Positions 27,158 through 35,951 of a stretch of DNA of 64,000 nt are shown here, piece after piece (position 1 is the stretch's first letter; each line of letters begins with the position of its first letter). Source of the stretch: CAZDXJ01 sp050303615 (GTDB lineage Bacteria; Pseudomonadota; Gammaproteobacteria; Methylococcales; Methylomonadaceae); the NCBI GenBank assembly GCA_050303615.1, contig JBNLCC010000077.1, positions 27,409-91,408 of the forward strand, written 5' to 3'. The translations under genes and the position numbers were made by a program. Below the pieces are notes generated by a model. That model was not told the DNA's origin. It saw only the letters and a program-made list of their open reading frames with translations, and made no database searches.

Positions 27158-29230
27158 TCAATCGTTCACGAATAATGCATCGACAAATTGTTGCGCATGA
27201 AAATCCTGCAAATCGTCAATCCCTTCCCCTATTCCGATATAACGGATCGGTACGCCAAACTGTCTGGCTAACGCAAATATAACACCGCCTTTTGCGGTAC
27301 CGTCAAGCTTAGTCAGCGCGATTCCCGTTAACTGCACTGTATCATTAAACTGTTTTGCCTGCGACAGGGCATTTTGACCTGTCCCGGAATCCAGAACCAA
27401 CAGGACTTCATGCGGTGCGCTGGAATCCAACTTGCCGATTATCCGTTTGACTTTTTTCAGCTCATCCATCAGGTTGGATTTGGTATGCAGTCTGCCGGCG
27501 GTATCGGCAATCAACACATCAATGCCCTTCGCTTTCGCAGACTGCACGCCGTCGTAAATCACAGAAGCGGAATCGGCACCGGTGTGTTGCGCCACCACAT
27601 GGATATGGTTGCGTTCCCCCCAGGTTTGCAACTGTTCGACCGCCGCAGCCCTGAACGTGTCTCCCGCAGCCAGCATAACGCTATGTCCCTGGGCTTGCAG
27701 GCGTTTAGCCATTTTCCCTATAGTGGTGGTTTTGCCGGCGCCATTGACGCCTACGACAAGTATCACAAAAGGAGCGTCACTATTCGGTATCTCCAGTTTT
27801 TCCTCGCAAGGCTGCAACAGGTCGAGCAGATATTTCTTCAACGCATCGGATAATGCTTGCGGATCATTAAGCTGGTGCCGTTCAACGTTCTCGGTCAGAT
27901 GGTTGATGATGTCATTGGTCGCCTCTATTCCGACATCAGCCATAATCAGGCTTGCCTCAATTTCCTCCAGAAGCTGTTCATCAATTTTCCTTTTTCCTAA
28001 TGCGACGCCGGATAGCACATTGCTCAAACCGGAACGGGTTTTTTTGAGTTGACTTTTTAACCGTAAAAATAGCGTTTCAGGCGATTTTTCAATGAAAATC
28101 TCTTCTGCAACAGCGCCGCCGGGAATCCCTTGCAGGCTGATTTGATCTATCGGCTCTAAAACCAGGCCTTCCCTGCCGGACGGCATTTCCGGTTGTAATT
28201 GTTGCGCTTCGTGTGCCTCACCGGCAACTTCCGCGACCGGCTGTTTTTCTAAAACCTGATAACGGGAGTAAAACCCGATATAAACAAGCGGCAACACTAA
28301 TAACGCGGAAAATCCGCTATGCGCAACGGCACCCCACAGCGGTAAACCTAAACGAACAATGGCTAAACCCGATATAATTTGCAGCAATAAAAAAACACAT
28401 AACAATATCCCTCCCTTTCTAACCGGGAGCGGTCTGTTTGCGCCAATCGCCCGCACACAAACCAAGCCCAAAACCAGCAATGTCACTAATGCGCCAATCC
28501 AATGCAACCAATATGCGGCGATTCTTCCTCCGGCGGCAAGTATGCCGGTGTCGCCGGACCATAAACCGTGCAATACATTTAAAGCAGCCGGATAATCAGC
28601 CTGCGGCCACCATTGCCCGTTACATTGGGGGAAATCAATACAGGCCAATGCCGCATAGTTTGTACTGACCCAACCGCCCAGAAAAATCTGTGCCAGCAGC
28701 ACCAGCGTGGCAAAAGATGTCAAGAAAGCGGGACCGGCACGTGTCTGCCTGACGGTTATTCCCGGTTTAACCCGCAGATACGTCCAAAATAGCAGCCTGA
28801 AGGTGATAATACCCAACAGCAAATGGGCGGTCACAATAATCGGCATGTTCTGCATCGTCACCGACCACATGCCCAAAACCGCCTGTAGCGCCACCAAAAC
28901 CAATAACGCCAGTGAGGTGCCGACTGCCGCGCCACGGCAGTGTTTTTCCCGCCAGGAAATCAAAGCCAGTATAAGCACACAGAAACCTAACGCAGCCGCT
29001 ACATAACGATGCGTCATTTCCTTCCAGGCTTTTAACATATCCAGCGGTTTGTCGGGAAAAGCCTGCTTTGCCTGTTGCTCGAATTGATCGCTATCGTTCA
29101 ATAACGCCTGACCGTAGCAGCCGGGCCAATCCGGACAACCTAACCCGGCATCCGTTAAACGCACATAGGAACCTAAGACAATGGTGCAGAACGCCAAAAT
29201 GAGCGCTATAAAAGTTATTTTTCTAAACAT
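27158..29230 (-). CDS. ctaA-ftsY: Fusion of heme A synthase (CtaA/COX15) with SRP receptor FtsY
   Basis: One 690-codon frame. Residues 1-322 are a full CtaA: eight membrane segments, Glu71 and the four haem histidines (His74 in EMTHRY, His136 in TAHLLLG, His243 in LHWIG, His304 in VAHSG); it hydroxylates haem O to haem A. Residues about 325-380 form an acidic linker resembling a short FtsY A domain. Residues 381-690 are a complete FtsY NG GTPase: GVNGAGKTT 494-502, DTAGR 576-580, TKLD 640-643. CtaA termini face the cytoplasm, so the GTPase would sit on the correct side. There is no stop between the halves. An internal ATG at 28186 (Met349) could yield a separate 342-residue FtsY but has only a poorly spaced GGA. 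ftsE follows; SCO-like and SURF1 genes precede. Confidence 0.9.
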   Translation of the reverse strand: MFRKITFIALILAFCTIVLGSYVRLTDAGLGCPDWPGCYGQALLNDSDQFEQQAKQAFPDKPLDMLKAWKEMTHRYVAAALGFCVLILALISWREKHCRGAAVGTSLALLVLVALQAVLGMWSVTMQNMPIIVTAHLLLGIITFRLLFWTYLRVKPGITVRQTRAGPAFLTSFATLVLLAQIFLGGWVSTNYAALACIDFPQCNGQWWPQADYPAALNVLHGLWSGDTGILAAGGRIAAYWLHWIGALVTLLVLGLVCVRAIGANRPLPVRKGGILLCVFLLLQIISGLAIVRLGLPLWGAVAHSGFSALLVLPLVYIGFYSRYQVLEKQPVAEVAGEAHEAQQLQPEMPSGREGLVLEPIDQISLQGIPGGAVAEEIFIEKSPETLFLRLKSQLKKTRSGLSNVLSGVALGKRKIDEQLLEEIEASLIMADVGIEATNDIINHLTENVERHQLNDPQALSDALKKYLLDLLQPCEEKLEIPNSDAPFVILVVGVNGAGKTTTIGKMAKRLQAQGHSVMLAAGDTFRAAAVEQLQTWGERNHIHVVAQHTGADSASVIYDGVQSAKAKGIDVLIADTAGRLHTKSNLMDELKKVKRIIGKLDSSAPHEVLLVLDSGTGQNALSQAKQFNDTVQLTGIALTKLDGTAKGGVIFALARQFGVPIRYIGIGEGIDDLQDFHAQQFVDALFVND

Positions 29231-29239
29231 AAGGGCCCA

Positions 29240-29836
29240 CTAACCAATTTGCGATATGCGCAGTAATTTACTCAGATCCGCTTTGACATCATAAGGATCG
29301 AATCCGGGATCATAATACATCATTAAATTTCCCAACGGATCCATTAGAAACATCATCCCTTCCGGGATTTCGCCCCCTGTTATTTTTCTGAGCTTAGCCA
29401 GCAGCGTCGCATTTGCCCTGGCACGAAGCAGGCGATCATCATCTTGCCATATATCGACAAGCGCACCGGCATCGATTTGCCCGGAAATCAGTACTACCCT
29501 GCGTATGCGGGTTAAATCCTTGTTCATCATCAAACGCAGTTGCTTGGTTTTATGAATGGCTTCACGGCAGAATTCAGCGCACCGGTTACCCTGTATAACA
29601 TTGATCATCACCCAATGCCCGTTTAATTGGCTCAAATTATCGATAGAAAATTGATCGAAACCGGTCAATTCACTCCGTTCCGTAGTCACCGGCGGAATGA
29701 TTAAATTTCCTTTATTGGTTTTGCCGGATAACCATTGCGGATTGTTTGCAAACATCCACGCTATTATGAAAGGGATTAACGACATGGCGAAAACTATCAA
29801 TACCAGACGTTGATTCCTTTTTTGTTGCTCACTCAT
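29240..29836 (-). CDS. SCO-like thioredoxin-fold cytochrome oxidase assembly protein
   Basis: 198 residues: an N-terminal anchor (about residues 12-30) and an extracytoplasmic thioredoxin-like domain with CAEFC, a CxxxC spacing like that of SCO copper chaperones. The SCO metal-binding histidine, normally in a DHS-type segment just before the last strand, is not evident (the local sequence is IPEGMMFLMDP). Its place between SURF1 and ctaA is typical for this small family in gammaproteobacteria. It probably helps CuA or haem insertion into the oxidase. The ATG at 29836 overlaps the SURF1 stop by 8 bp. Confidence 0.75.
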   Translation of the reverse strand: MSEQQKRNQRLVLIVFAMSLIPFIIAWMFANNPQWLSGKTNKGNLIIPPVTTERSELTGFDQFSIDNLSQLNGHWVMINVIQGNRCAEFCREAIHKTKQLRLMMNKDLTRIRRVVLISGQIDAGALVDIWQDDDRLLRARANATLLAKLRKITGGEIPEGMMFLMDPLGNLMMYYDPGFDPYDVKADLSKLLRISQIG

Positions 29837-30569
29837 CACGAACCTTTTTGCAACTATAATATAAAAATAAAATTATCAATGTTAGTGCCAAGCCGAACCA
29901 CTGCATCGCATAAGCGACATGTTTTTCAGGCGGCATCGCCACCACCGTGTGCCAGTCGCGTTTAAACCCGTTAACCTGATCTTCGTCCAATTGCACTTGA
30001 AAATCAAAAAGCGCATATCCCAGTTTCTTTTCCAACACTTTGGTATAAACAAGCTGTAGTCTAGAAGGCCAGCCGTCCGAGGGTTTTTCCGCTCCGCTAA
30101 GTTGCAGTCCGATACCGGGAAAACGGTTAATCCGACCGGAAATGTCCACTTTGTTTGCCTGTAGGCTGATATCCGGAAGCAGTGAGCGGTCCGGGCCGGC
30201 AGGAACCCAACCACGGTTAACCAACACAGCCTTGTTCGACCCCCCAATCAATAAGGGCGTCAACACAAAATAACCGGCTTTGCCGGCAACAATCTGATTA
30301 TCCAGCAGAAACTGGTGAGCCACGTCGTAAACCCCGGAAACGGAGACTTTTCTAAAGCGTAGCGAATCCGGAGATACGGTAATATCGCCGCGTAATTGCA
30401 GTTTCGTATCCTGCTGTCTTTGCGCCAGCTCGGCCAGTATTAATCGCTTTTGTTCGGCGCGCCCCAATTGCCACATACCCAACGCAATCAGTATCGGCAT
30501 TAAAACCAAAAATACCAGCGTCGGCACCACGGGAAATCGAAACACCCTGTTTGCAAAGTTAATTTTCAT
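29829..30569 (-). CDS. SURF1 family cytochrome oxidase assembly protein
   Basis: 246 residues with an N-terminal and a C-terminal membrane helix and the family motifs GMWQLGRAEQKR, VLVNRGWVPAG and HVAYAMQWFGLALTLIILF. SURF1 helps deliver haem A to subunit I. It is followed by the SCO-like gene and the CtaA part of the fusion. The ATG at 30569 is used; a TTG one codon upstream is less likely. Confidence 0.93.
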   Translation of the reverse strand: MKINFANRVFRFPVVPTLVFLVLMPILIALGMWQLGRAEQKRLILAELAQRQQDTKLQLRGDITVSPDSLRFRKVSVSGVYDVAHQFLLDNQIVAGKAGYFVLTPLLIGGSNKAVLVNRGWVPAGPDRSLLPDISLQANKVDISGRINRFPGIGLQLSGAEKPSDGWPSRLQLVYTKVLEKKLGYALFDFQVQLDEDQVNGFKRDWHTVVAMPPEKHVAYAMQWFGLALTLIILFLYYSCKKVRDE

Positions 30570-30653
30570 CAAATATTAAATTTATGCTATTGGCATTCGG
30601 CTGTGAATCACAGACAATAGAGATTATTTATTCATCCTGCTTAATATATTTCG

Positions 30654-30905
30654 ATGTTTGTCAAAACTATTATTATCCTTGCCTTCATTCTTATTCTGTT
30701 CAGCCTGGGCACTGCATTATTGCATATGATGAAAAACAAGGAACAACCCGAAAAACTGGCCAAAGCGCTCAGCTACCGAATCGGCCTATCGGTGATTTTG
30801 TTTATTTTTTTAGTCATCGCCATTCTCTCAGGATTGCTAAAACCGCACGGCGTCAGCAGTAACATGCACCAAACTAAAAAGGAAACAATGCCCCGGCCCA
30901 AGTAA
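30654..30905 (+). CDS. DUF2909 twin-transmembrane protein
   Basis: 83 residues with two hydrophobic helices (about 4-22 and 44-62) separated by a charged loop, ALSYRIGLSVILF matching the DUF2909 family that accompanies caa3/aa3 oxidase genes. It is transcribed opposite to the rest of the cox cluster. Function is unknown, presumably oxidase assembly or stability. Confidence 0.82.
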   Translation: MFVKTIIILAFILILFSLGTALLHMMKNKEQPEKLAKALSYRIGLSVILFIFLVIAILSGLLKPHGVSSNMHQTKKETMPRPK

Positions 30906-31046
30906 AGAAACACATAATAAATTTTGCTTGAAGGCTTTTATGTGGCTGTTAACTGTCATTGCGGCAAAATCAGTTCGACTTTAATTGATTATTCTAAAAT
31001 TGAATATTCACACTCAATCACTTATCCGACAATAAACAACGCAAAA

Positions 31047-31078
31047 AAAAAAGCGCTGCCTCTTGACAGCGCTTTTTT
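31047..31078. terminator. Bidirectional rho-independent terminator between DUF2909 gene and coxC
   Basis: A perfect 12-bp stem AAAAAAGCGCTG / CAGCGCTTTTTT with an 8-base loop, so each strand ends in a U run. It lies 20 bp beyond the coxC stop (minus strand) and about 140 bp beyond the DUF2909 gene (plus strand), and should end both transcripts. Confidence 0.9.
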
Positions 31079-31097
31079 AAATTTAATTTTGACGATG

Positions 31098-31964
31098 TTA
31101 GATCATATAGACAAAAATAAACAATCCTAACCAAACGACGTCAACAAAATGCCAATACCAGGCAACGCCTTCAAAAGCGAAATGGTTTTCAGGTGTAAAA
31201 TGGCCCTTCCAGCTTCTGAATAATATAACGCTCAGCATTATAGCACCGATCGTAACATGCAAACCGTGAAAACCGGTCAGCATGAAAAATGTGGAACCGT
31301 AAATGCCGGAACCCAAAGTCAGCCCCATTTCGGAATAAGCTTCATGATATTCGAAAGCCTGAAAGGCCACAAACAGAAACCCAAGGCCAACAGTGGCAGC
31401 GAGCCCTTTGATCAATTGTTGCCTGTTTTTTTGTAATAGACCCCAGTGCGCCCATGTTACCGTTACACCGCTACTCAACAGTATCAAGGTATTCAAAAAA
31501 GGCAGCCCCCAGGTACCCATCGGCTCGAATTCGCCACCGACATTGCCCGGACCGTTGGTCGGCCAGATCGCCTGAAACCCTTCCCACAACATTTCGCTGG
31601 AACGGCCCGGACCATCTCCTTCACCGCCCAGCCAGGGCACCGATAAATTGCGGGTATACCAGAGCGCACCGAAAAATACCGCAAAGAACATGATTTCAGA
31701 GAAAATAAACCACATCATGCCCATCCGATAGGAAACACCCACCTTTTGGTTATACATCCCGGATTCACTTTCCAGCGACTGCAGGGTAAACCAGCCGGCC
31801 AACATGGCAATAAAAATAAACAGCCCTAAAACCATGAACGTGGAGCCGACCGAATTGCCGTTAAGTAAATTGGCAAAACCGGCAAGCATGGTCGCCAAGC
31901 CGGCAGTAGCCATTATCGGCCAGGTCGCCTTGTGAGGTATGTAATAATTGTCATTCGAAGACAT
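31098..31964 (-). CDS. coxC: Cytochrome c oxidase subunit III
   Basis: 288 residues with seven hydrophobic segments and conserved subunit III patterns: HKATWPIMATAGLAT at the N-terminus, GMMWFIFSEIMFF, FYGFHGLHV-like TGFHGLHVTIGAI, and the C-terminal AWYWHFVDVVWLGLF. It is the last gene of the minus-strand coxB-coxA-(small ORF)-ctaG-coxC run. Confidence 0.97.
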   Translation of the reverse strand: MSSNDNYYIPHKATWPIMATAGLATMLAGFANLLNGNSVGSTFMVLGLFIFIAMLAGWFTLQSLESESGMYNQKVGVSYRMGMMWFIFSEIMFFAVFFGALWYTRNLSVPWLGGEGDGPGRSSEMLWEGFQAIWPTNGPGNVGGEFEPMGTWGLPFLNTLILLSSGVTVTWAHWGLLQKNRQQLIKGLAATVGLGFLFVAFQAFEYHEAYSEMGLTLGSGIYGSTFFMLTGFHGLHVTIGAIMLSVILFRSWKGHFTPENHFAFEGVAWYWHFVDVVWLGLFIFVYMI

Positions 31965-31985
31965 ATCCTTCCCCTATGAGTTTAT

Positions 31986-32528
31986 TTATGTTTCTGAATT
32001 GTTGGTAATATCGAAAAAAGTATACGACAGTGTAATTGTTTTATAGCGCTCCGGTAACTCAGGATTAACTACAAACCGTACCGGCATGATTTTTTTTTCG
32101 CCGGGTCTAAATTTTTGTTCCGAAAAACAAAAACATTCCGTTTTTTTAAAAAATTCCGCTGCAGGCCCCGGCGTGATACTCGGGATTGCCTGAGCGGTTA
32201 ATTCCTTGTCCGTTTTATTTTCCGCATAAAAATTTACTGTGTAATACTGCCCTGGGTGTACCCGCATTTTCTTCATTTCGGCGCTGAATTTCATCGGCGT
32301 CTGTTTATTGAGCGAAGTAATGAACTCGACAGAGATTTCCCTTTCCTTATCGATCTGATAATGCAACTCCGAAGCCGCCACGGTATCGGTTTTTCCGTTA
32401 ATCCCGGTCACGTCGCAGAACACATCGTAAAGCGGAACCAGTGCATAGCCGAAACCGAACATGGCTATTGCTACTGCTACCAATTTTATGACTAATTTCG
32501 AATTGTTATTGCTTCGGGTATCAGTCAT
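31986..32528 (-). CDS. ctaG: Cytochrome c oxidase assembly protein CtaG/Cox11
   Basis: 180 residues: one N-terminal membrane helix and a periplasmic copper-binding domain with the ECFCF motif (Cu(I) ligands). Cox11 inserts CuB into subunit I. MFGFGYALVPLYDVFCDVTG is the classic family N-terminus. Its ATG overlaps the stop of the 33-codon upstream ORF. Confidence 0.96.
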   Translation of the reverse strand: MTDTRSNNNSKLVIKLVAVAIAMFGFGYALVPLYDVFCDVTGINGKTDTVAASELHYQIDKEREISVEFITSLNKQTPMKFSAEMKKMRVHPGQYYTVNFYAENKTDKELTAQAIPSITPGPAAEFFKKTECFCFSEQKFRPGEKKIMPVRFVVNPELPERYKTITLSYTFFDITNNSET

Positions 32529-32626
32529 TGGTTAACTGCCTTATAGACGGCATACACATAAATTGCAATAACCACTAAGGTCAATATAGCAACAGTTAAT
32601 CGTATATTTCTCTTTCTTCTATCCAT
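32525..32626 (-). CDS. 33-residue single-helix membrane protein of the oxidase cluster
   Basis: A short frame, ATG at 32626 and TGA at 32525-32527, whose stop overlaps the ctaG start by ATGA-type coupling. The product has a basic head (MDRRKRNIR) and one hydrophobic helix of about 19 residues (TVAILTLVVIAIYVYAVYK). Small basic single-helix proteins are commonly encoded between coxA and ctaG in proteobacteria and annotated as oxidase small assembly proteins. GAGTG upstream may be the ribosome-binding site. Confidence 0.75.
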   Translation of the reverse strand: MDRRKRNIRLTVAILTLVVIAIYVYAVYKAVNQ

Positions 32627-32739
32627 TTTACACTCGATGTCCTGCCGTAATCAGACAGGACATCCATTAAGATCTTTCGATACTTCGTAGTTTGTTTGAG
32701 CCTACGCCCGTATTTCATTACTAATCGAAAAACATTCGC

Positions 32740-34347
32740 TTAAAAATGTTCAGTAGGAATCACTTTGGGCGGTGTTTCAAAAGTATGATACGGCGGAGGG
32801 GAAGGTAAAGTCCATTCCAGGCTATGTTTACGCGCATCCTCCCATACTTCATCGGTGACTTTCTCACCAGTACCACCCCTGATTGTTTTAATGACGATAT
32901 ATAAAAACAGTAACTGACTAAAACCGAAGATAAAAGCACCGATACTGGAAATCATATTAAATTCGGCAAACTGCATCGCATAATCGGGAATTCTTCTCGG
33001 CATGCCGGCCAGGCCGACAAAATGCTGAGGAAAAAACAAAATGTTCACCGATACCGCCGACAGCCAGAAATGCAACTTGCCCAATCTTTCGTCGTACATA
33101 TTGCCTGTCCACTTAGGTAGCCAGAAATAAGCGGCGGCCATCAAGATAAACACCGACCCCGGAACCAGTGTGTAATGGAAATGGGCGACAATGAAATAAG
33201 TATCATGATACTGGAAATCTGCAGGCGCCACCGCCATCATCAGACCGGTAAAGCCGCCCATGGTAAACAAAATCACAAAGGCAACCGCAAACAGCATCGG
33301 CGTTTCAAAGGTCATCGACCCTTTCCACATGGTCGCTGTCCAGTTAAATACTTTCACCCCGGTGGGTATCGCAATCAGCATCGTGGCGTACATAAAATAA
33401 AGCTCACCCGTCACCGGCATGCCCACAGTAAACATGTGATGGGCCCAAACGATAAACGACAGGAATGCGATGGCGCCGGTTGCCATGACCATTGAGCTGT
33501 AACCGAACAGCGGTTTCCGGGCAAAAACGGGAATGATGGTCGATGCTACGCCGAATGTCGGCAAGATCATCACATAGACTTCGGGATGCCCGAAAAACCA
33601 AAAAATATGTTGATACAGTACCGGGTCGCCGCCGCCGGCGGCATCAAAAAAGCTGGTATCGAAAAAGCGGTCGGTTAACAGCATCGTTACCGCACCTGCA
33701 AAAACCGGCATGATAGCAATCAGCAAAAAGGCGGTAATCAACCAAGTCCAGACGAAAAGCGGCATTTTCATTAGAGTCATGCCGGGAGCGCGCATATTAA
33801 AAATTGTCGCGATAATGTTAATCGCCCCCATGATTGAAGAGACGCCTAACAAATGCACCGAAAAAATCGCGAACGGCAAGGCATTTCCGGTTTGCAGCAC
33901 CAACGGCGGATACAGTGTCCAGCCCGCAGCCGGGGCACCGCCTTCCATAAACAAAGTACTTGCCAATAACAGAACCCCGGCAACCAAAAACCAGAAGCTC
34001 ATATTATTCAAACGAGGCAAGGCCATATCCGGCGCACCGATCATCATCGGTATCTGCCAGTTGGCCAAACCGACAAACGCCGGCATCACGGCCCCAAACA
34101 CCATCACCAGCGCGTGCATGGTAGTCATTGAATTAAAAAACTGTGGCTCGACAAATTGCATGCCGGGCTCAAACAATTCGGCACGAATCACCAAAGCCAT
34201 TGCACCGCCGACGTAGAGCATGATCAGCGCAAAAAACAAATACAACGTACCGATATCTTTATGGTTGGTAGTTATAAACCACCTTAAAATACCCTTAGCC
34301 GGGCCATGATCATGATGTTCATCATGTGCAGCTGTTACCGCAGACAT
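32740..34347 (-). CDS. coxA: Cytochrome c oxidase subunit I (aa3/caa3 type)
   Basis: 535 residues with twelve hydrophobic segments. The HPEVY motif supplies a CuB histidine and the cross-linked tyrosine, WAHHMF gives the two further CuB histidines, and IVAHFHYTLV carries the haem a3 and haem a ligands. It is the catalytic O2-reducing subunit. Its haem A would come from the CtaA moiety encoded about 3.5 kb downstream. Confidence 0.98.
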   Translation of the reverse strand: MSAVTAAHDEHHDHGPAKGILRWFITTNHKDIGTLYLFFALIMLYVGGAMALVIRAELFEPGMQFVEPQFFNSMTTMHALVMVFGAVMPAFVGLANWQIPMMIGAPDMALPRLNNMSFWFLVAGVLLLASTLFMEGGAPAAGWTLYPPLVLQTGNALPFAIFSVHLLGVSSIMGAINIIATIFNMRAPGMTLMKMPLFVWTWLITAFLLIAIMPVFAGAVTMLLTDRFFDTSFFDAAGGGDPVLYQHIFWFFGHPEVYVMILPTFGVASTIIPVFARKPLFGYSSMVMATGAIAFLSFIVWAHHMFTVGMPVTGELYFMYATMLIAIPTGVKVFNWTATMWKGSMTFETPMLFAVAFVILFTMGGFTGLMMAVAPADFQYHDTYFIVAHFHYTLVPGSVFILMAAAYFWLPKWTGNMYDERLGKLHFWLSAVSVNILFFPQHFVGLAGMPRRIPDYAMQFAEFNMISSIGAFIFGFSQLLFLYIVIKTIRGGTGEKVTDEVWEDARKHSLEWTLPSPPPYHTFETPPKVIPTEHF

Positions 34348-34406
34348 AATTGCTACCTCTTTAATTAGTAATGATAAGTTTACAAGGGAAGTAAAAAGTA
34401 TTCCGT

Positions 34407-35570
34407 TTACTCCTCATCTTCATCATCTTCGTCCTCCGGCATTTCAGAAAGCAAAGGTTTTACCGACGAAGGTTGTACCGAGTCACCAACTTCATTACCC
34501 AACGCATTACGTGTATAAGTAACGACAGCTGCGAAATCCACAGCGTTCAACATCTGCCCAAATGCAGGCATCATACCTTTGCCGCCCAATACCAATTGCA
34601 CTTCGGCATCCAAATCACCGTTAACCACCGGACTTCCACTGAGCGCCGGAAAAGTTCCGGGCATTCCCGCCCCGTCAGGCATATGACATGAAGCACAGTT
34701 ATTCGCATAAACGGTTTGACCTTTGGCTATCAATTCATCCTTAGACCACTCTCTATCTGCCGCACTTGCTTCCGCCGCGGAAGCCGCCAATTGCTCCGCC
34801 ACCCAGTTATCGTAATCTGCCTGCTCCATCGCTATCACTACAATCGGCATAAAGCCGTGATCTTTACCGCATAATTCGGCACACTGACCCCGATAGGTGC
34901 CGGGCTGCTCTACATAGGTCCACGATTCATTGATAAACCCCGGAATCGTATCTTTTTTCCAACCCAACTGCGGCACCCACCAGGAATGAAGAACATCTGC
35001 CGCCGTAAACAGGAAGCGTATTTTCTTTTTGGTTGGAATAACTAAAGGTTTATCGACATTCAACAGATAATGCGGAACACTGCGAGGATCCACTCCGGAA
35101 CCCACCTGCCTTGCTTTATTGCTTGCTTCGTCCAAACTGCTGAAAAAATGGATGTCGCTATCCAAATATTCGTATTCCCATTTCCATTGCCAGCCAGTCA
35201 CCTTGATGGACATATCGGCATCGACAACATCGTCAATTTCCAACATCGCTTTTGTTGCGGGAATCGCCATCGCGATTAAAATAACCGTTGGTATAATTGT
35301 CCAGATAATTTCCACTTTGGTATTTTCATGGAACTGCGCCGCTTTATGCCCTCTTGATTTACGATGATGGTAAATCGAATAAAACATCACCCCAAATACA
35401 ACAATTCCAATCCCTACACATATCCATAAGATCAGCATGTGTAAATCATATACATCATTACTGATCTTGGTGACCCCCTTCATTAGATTCAGGGCATATT
35501 CTGCCTGTACCGTCCCTAACCCGACCATCATCAGGGACAGACATGCGAATATTTGCTTTGCTTTCTTCAC
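34407..35570 (-). CDS. coxB: Cytochrome c oxidase subunit II with fused cytochrome c domain (caa3 type)
   Basis: 387 residues: signal peptide (to about 23), two membrane helices, the CuA cupredoxin domain with CAELCGKDHGFM, then a C-terminal cytochrome c domain with CASCH near residue 292 and the methionine region GKGMMPAFGQML. The tail is strongly acidic (EMPEDEDDEDEE). The fused haem c makes this a caa3-type subunit. The start is GTG at 35570, supported by AGGAGG eight bases upstream. First gene of the cox operon. Confidence 0.97.
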   Translation of the reverse strand: MKKAKQIFACLSLMMVGLGTVQAEYALNLMKGVTKISNDVYDLHMLILWICVGIGIVVFGVMFYSIYHHRKSRGHKAAQFHENTKVEIIWTIIPTVILIAMAIPATKAMLEIDDVVDADMSIKVTGWQWKWEYEYLDSDIHFFSSLDEASNKARQVGSGVDPRSVPHYLLNVDKPLVIPTKKKIRFLFTAADVLHSWWVPQLGWKKDTIPGFINESWTYVEQPGTYRGQCAELCGKDHGFMPIVVIAMEQADYDNWVAEQLAASAAEASAADREWSKDELIAKGQTVYANNCASCHMPDGAGMPGTFPALSGSPVVNGDLDAEVQLVLGGKGMMPAFGQMLNAVDFAAVVTYTRNALGNEVGDSVQPSSVKPLLSEMPEDEDDEDEE

Positions 35571-35951
35571 GGAGCAGCCTCCTATTTAGTAGTTTATAAA
35601 CTCTTTAATATGCACACATTATGGCTTTTGGCAAAATCAGTCGATTCTCCTAAAATCTGACTGAATCCTTTTTATCTTTACATTGCCACAATCAAACTTG
35701 ATAAATTTAACCTATGACAGACTTCTATGCAAGTGACTCTTTTAGGCAGATCACTGCCCTGGACATAATTCCATCACTTTCCGCCTTAACATTACTCGAC
35801 TCAATCATTTATAAATCAATAATTTAATAGTTGTTATTTTTATTTAAACCGCCAAGCATTAAATGCTGACTTAGATTGATACACATAAAAAAGGCTTGTG
35901 AGATTTCACTCACAAGCCTTATTGCATTCTAGTAAATAAAGTTGATTTATT
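35571..35951. other. Intergenic region upstream of coxB
   Basis: 381 bp between coxB and the hemerythrin gene, both on the minus strand. It is AT-rich, carries the hemerythrin terminator at its right end and must contain the cox operon promoter. I found no gene and no convincing operator in it. Confidence 0.6.
35891..35920 (-). terminator. Rho-independent terminator of the hemerythrin gene
   Basis: A perfect 12-bp stem AAGGCTTGTGAG / CTCACAAGCCTT with a 6-base loop, followed on the minus strand by a run of T residues. It lies 32 bp past the hemerythrin stop codon and separates it from the cox operon. Confidence 0.88.
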
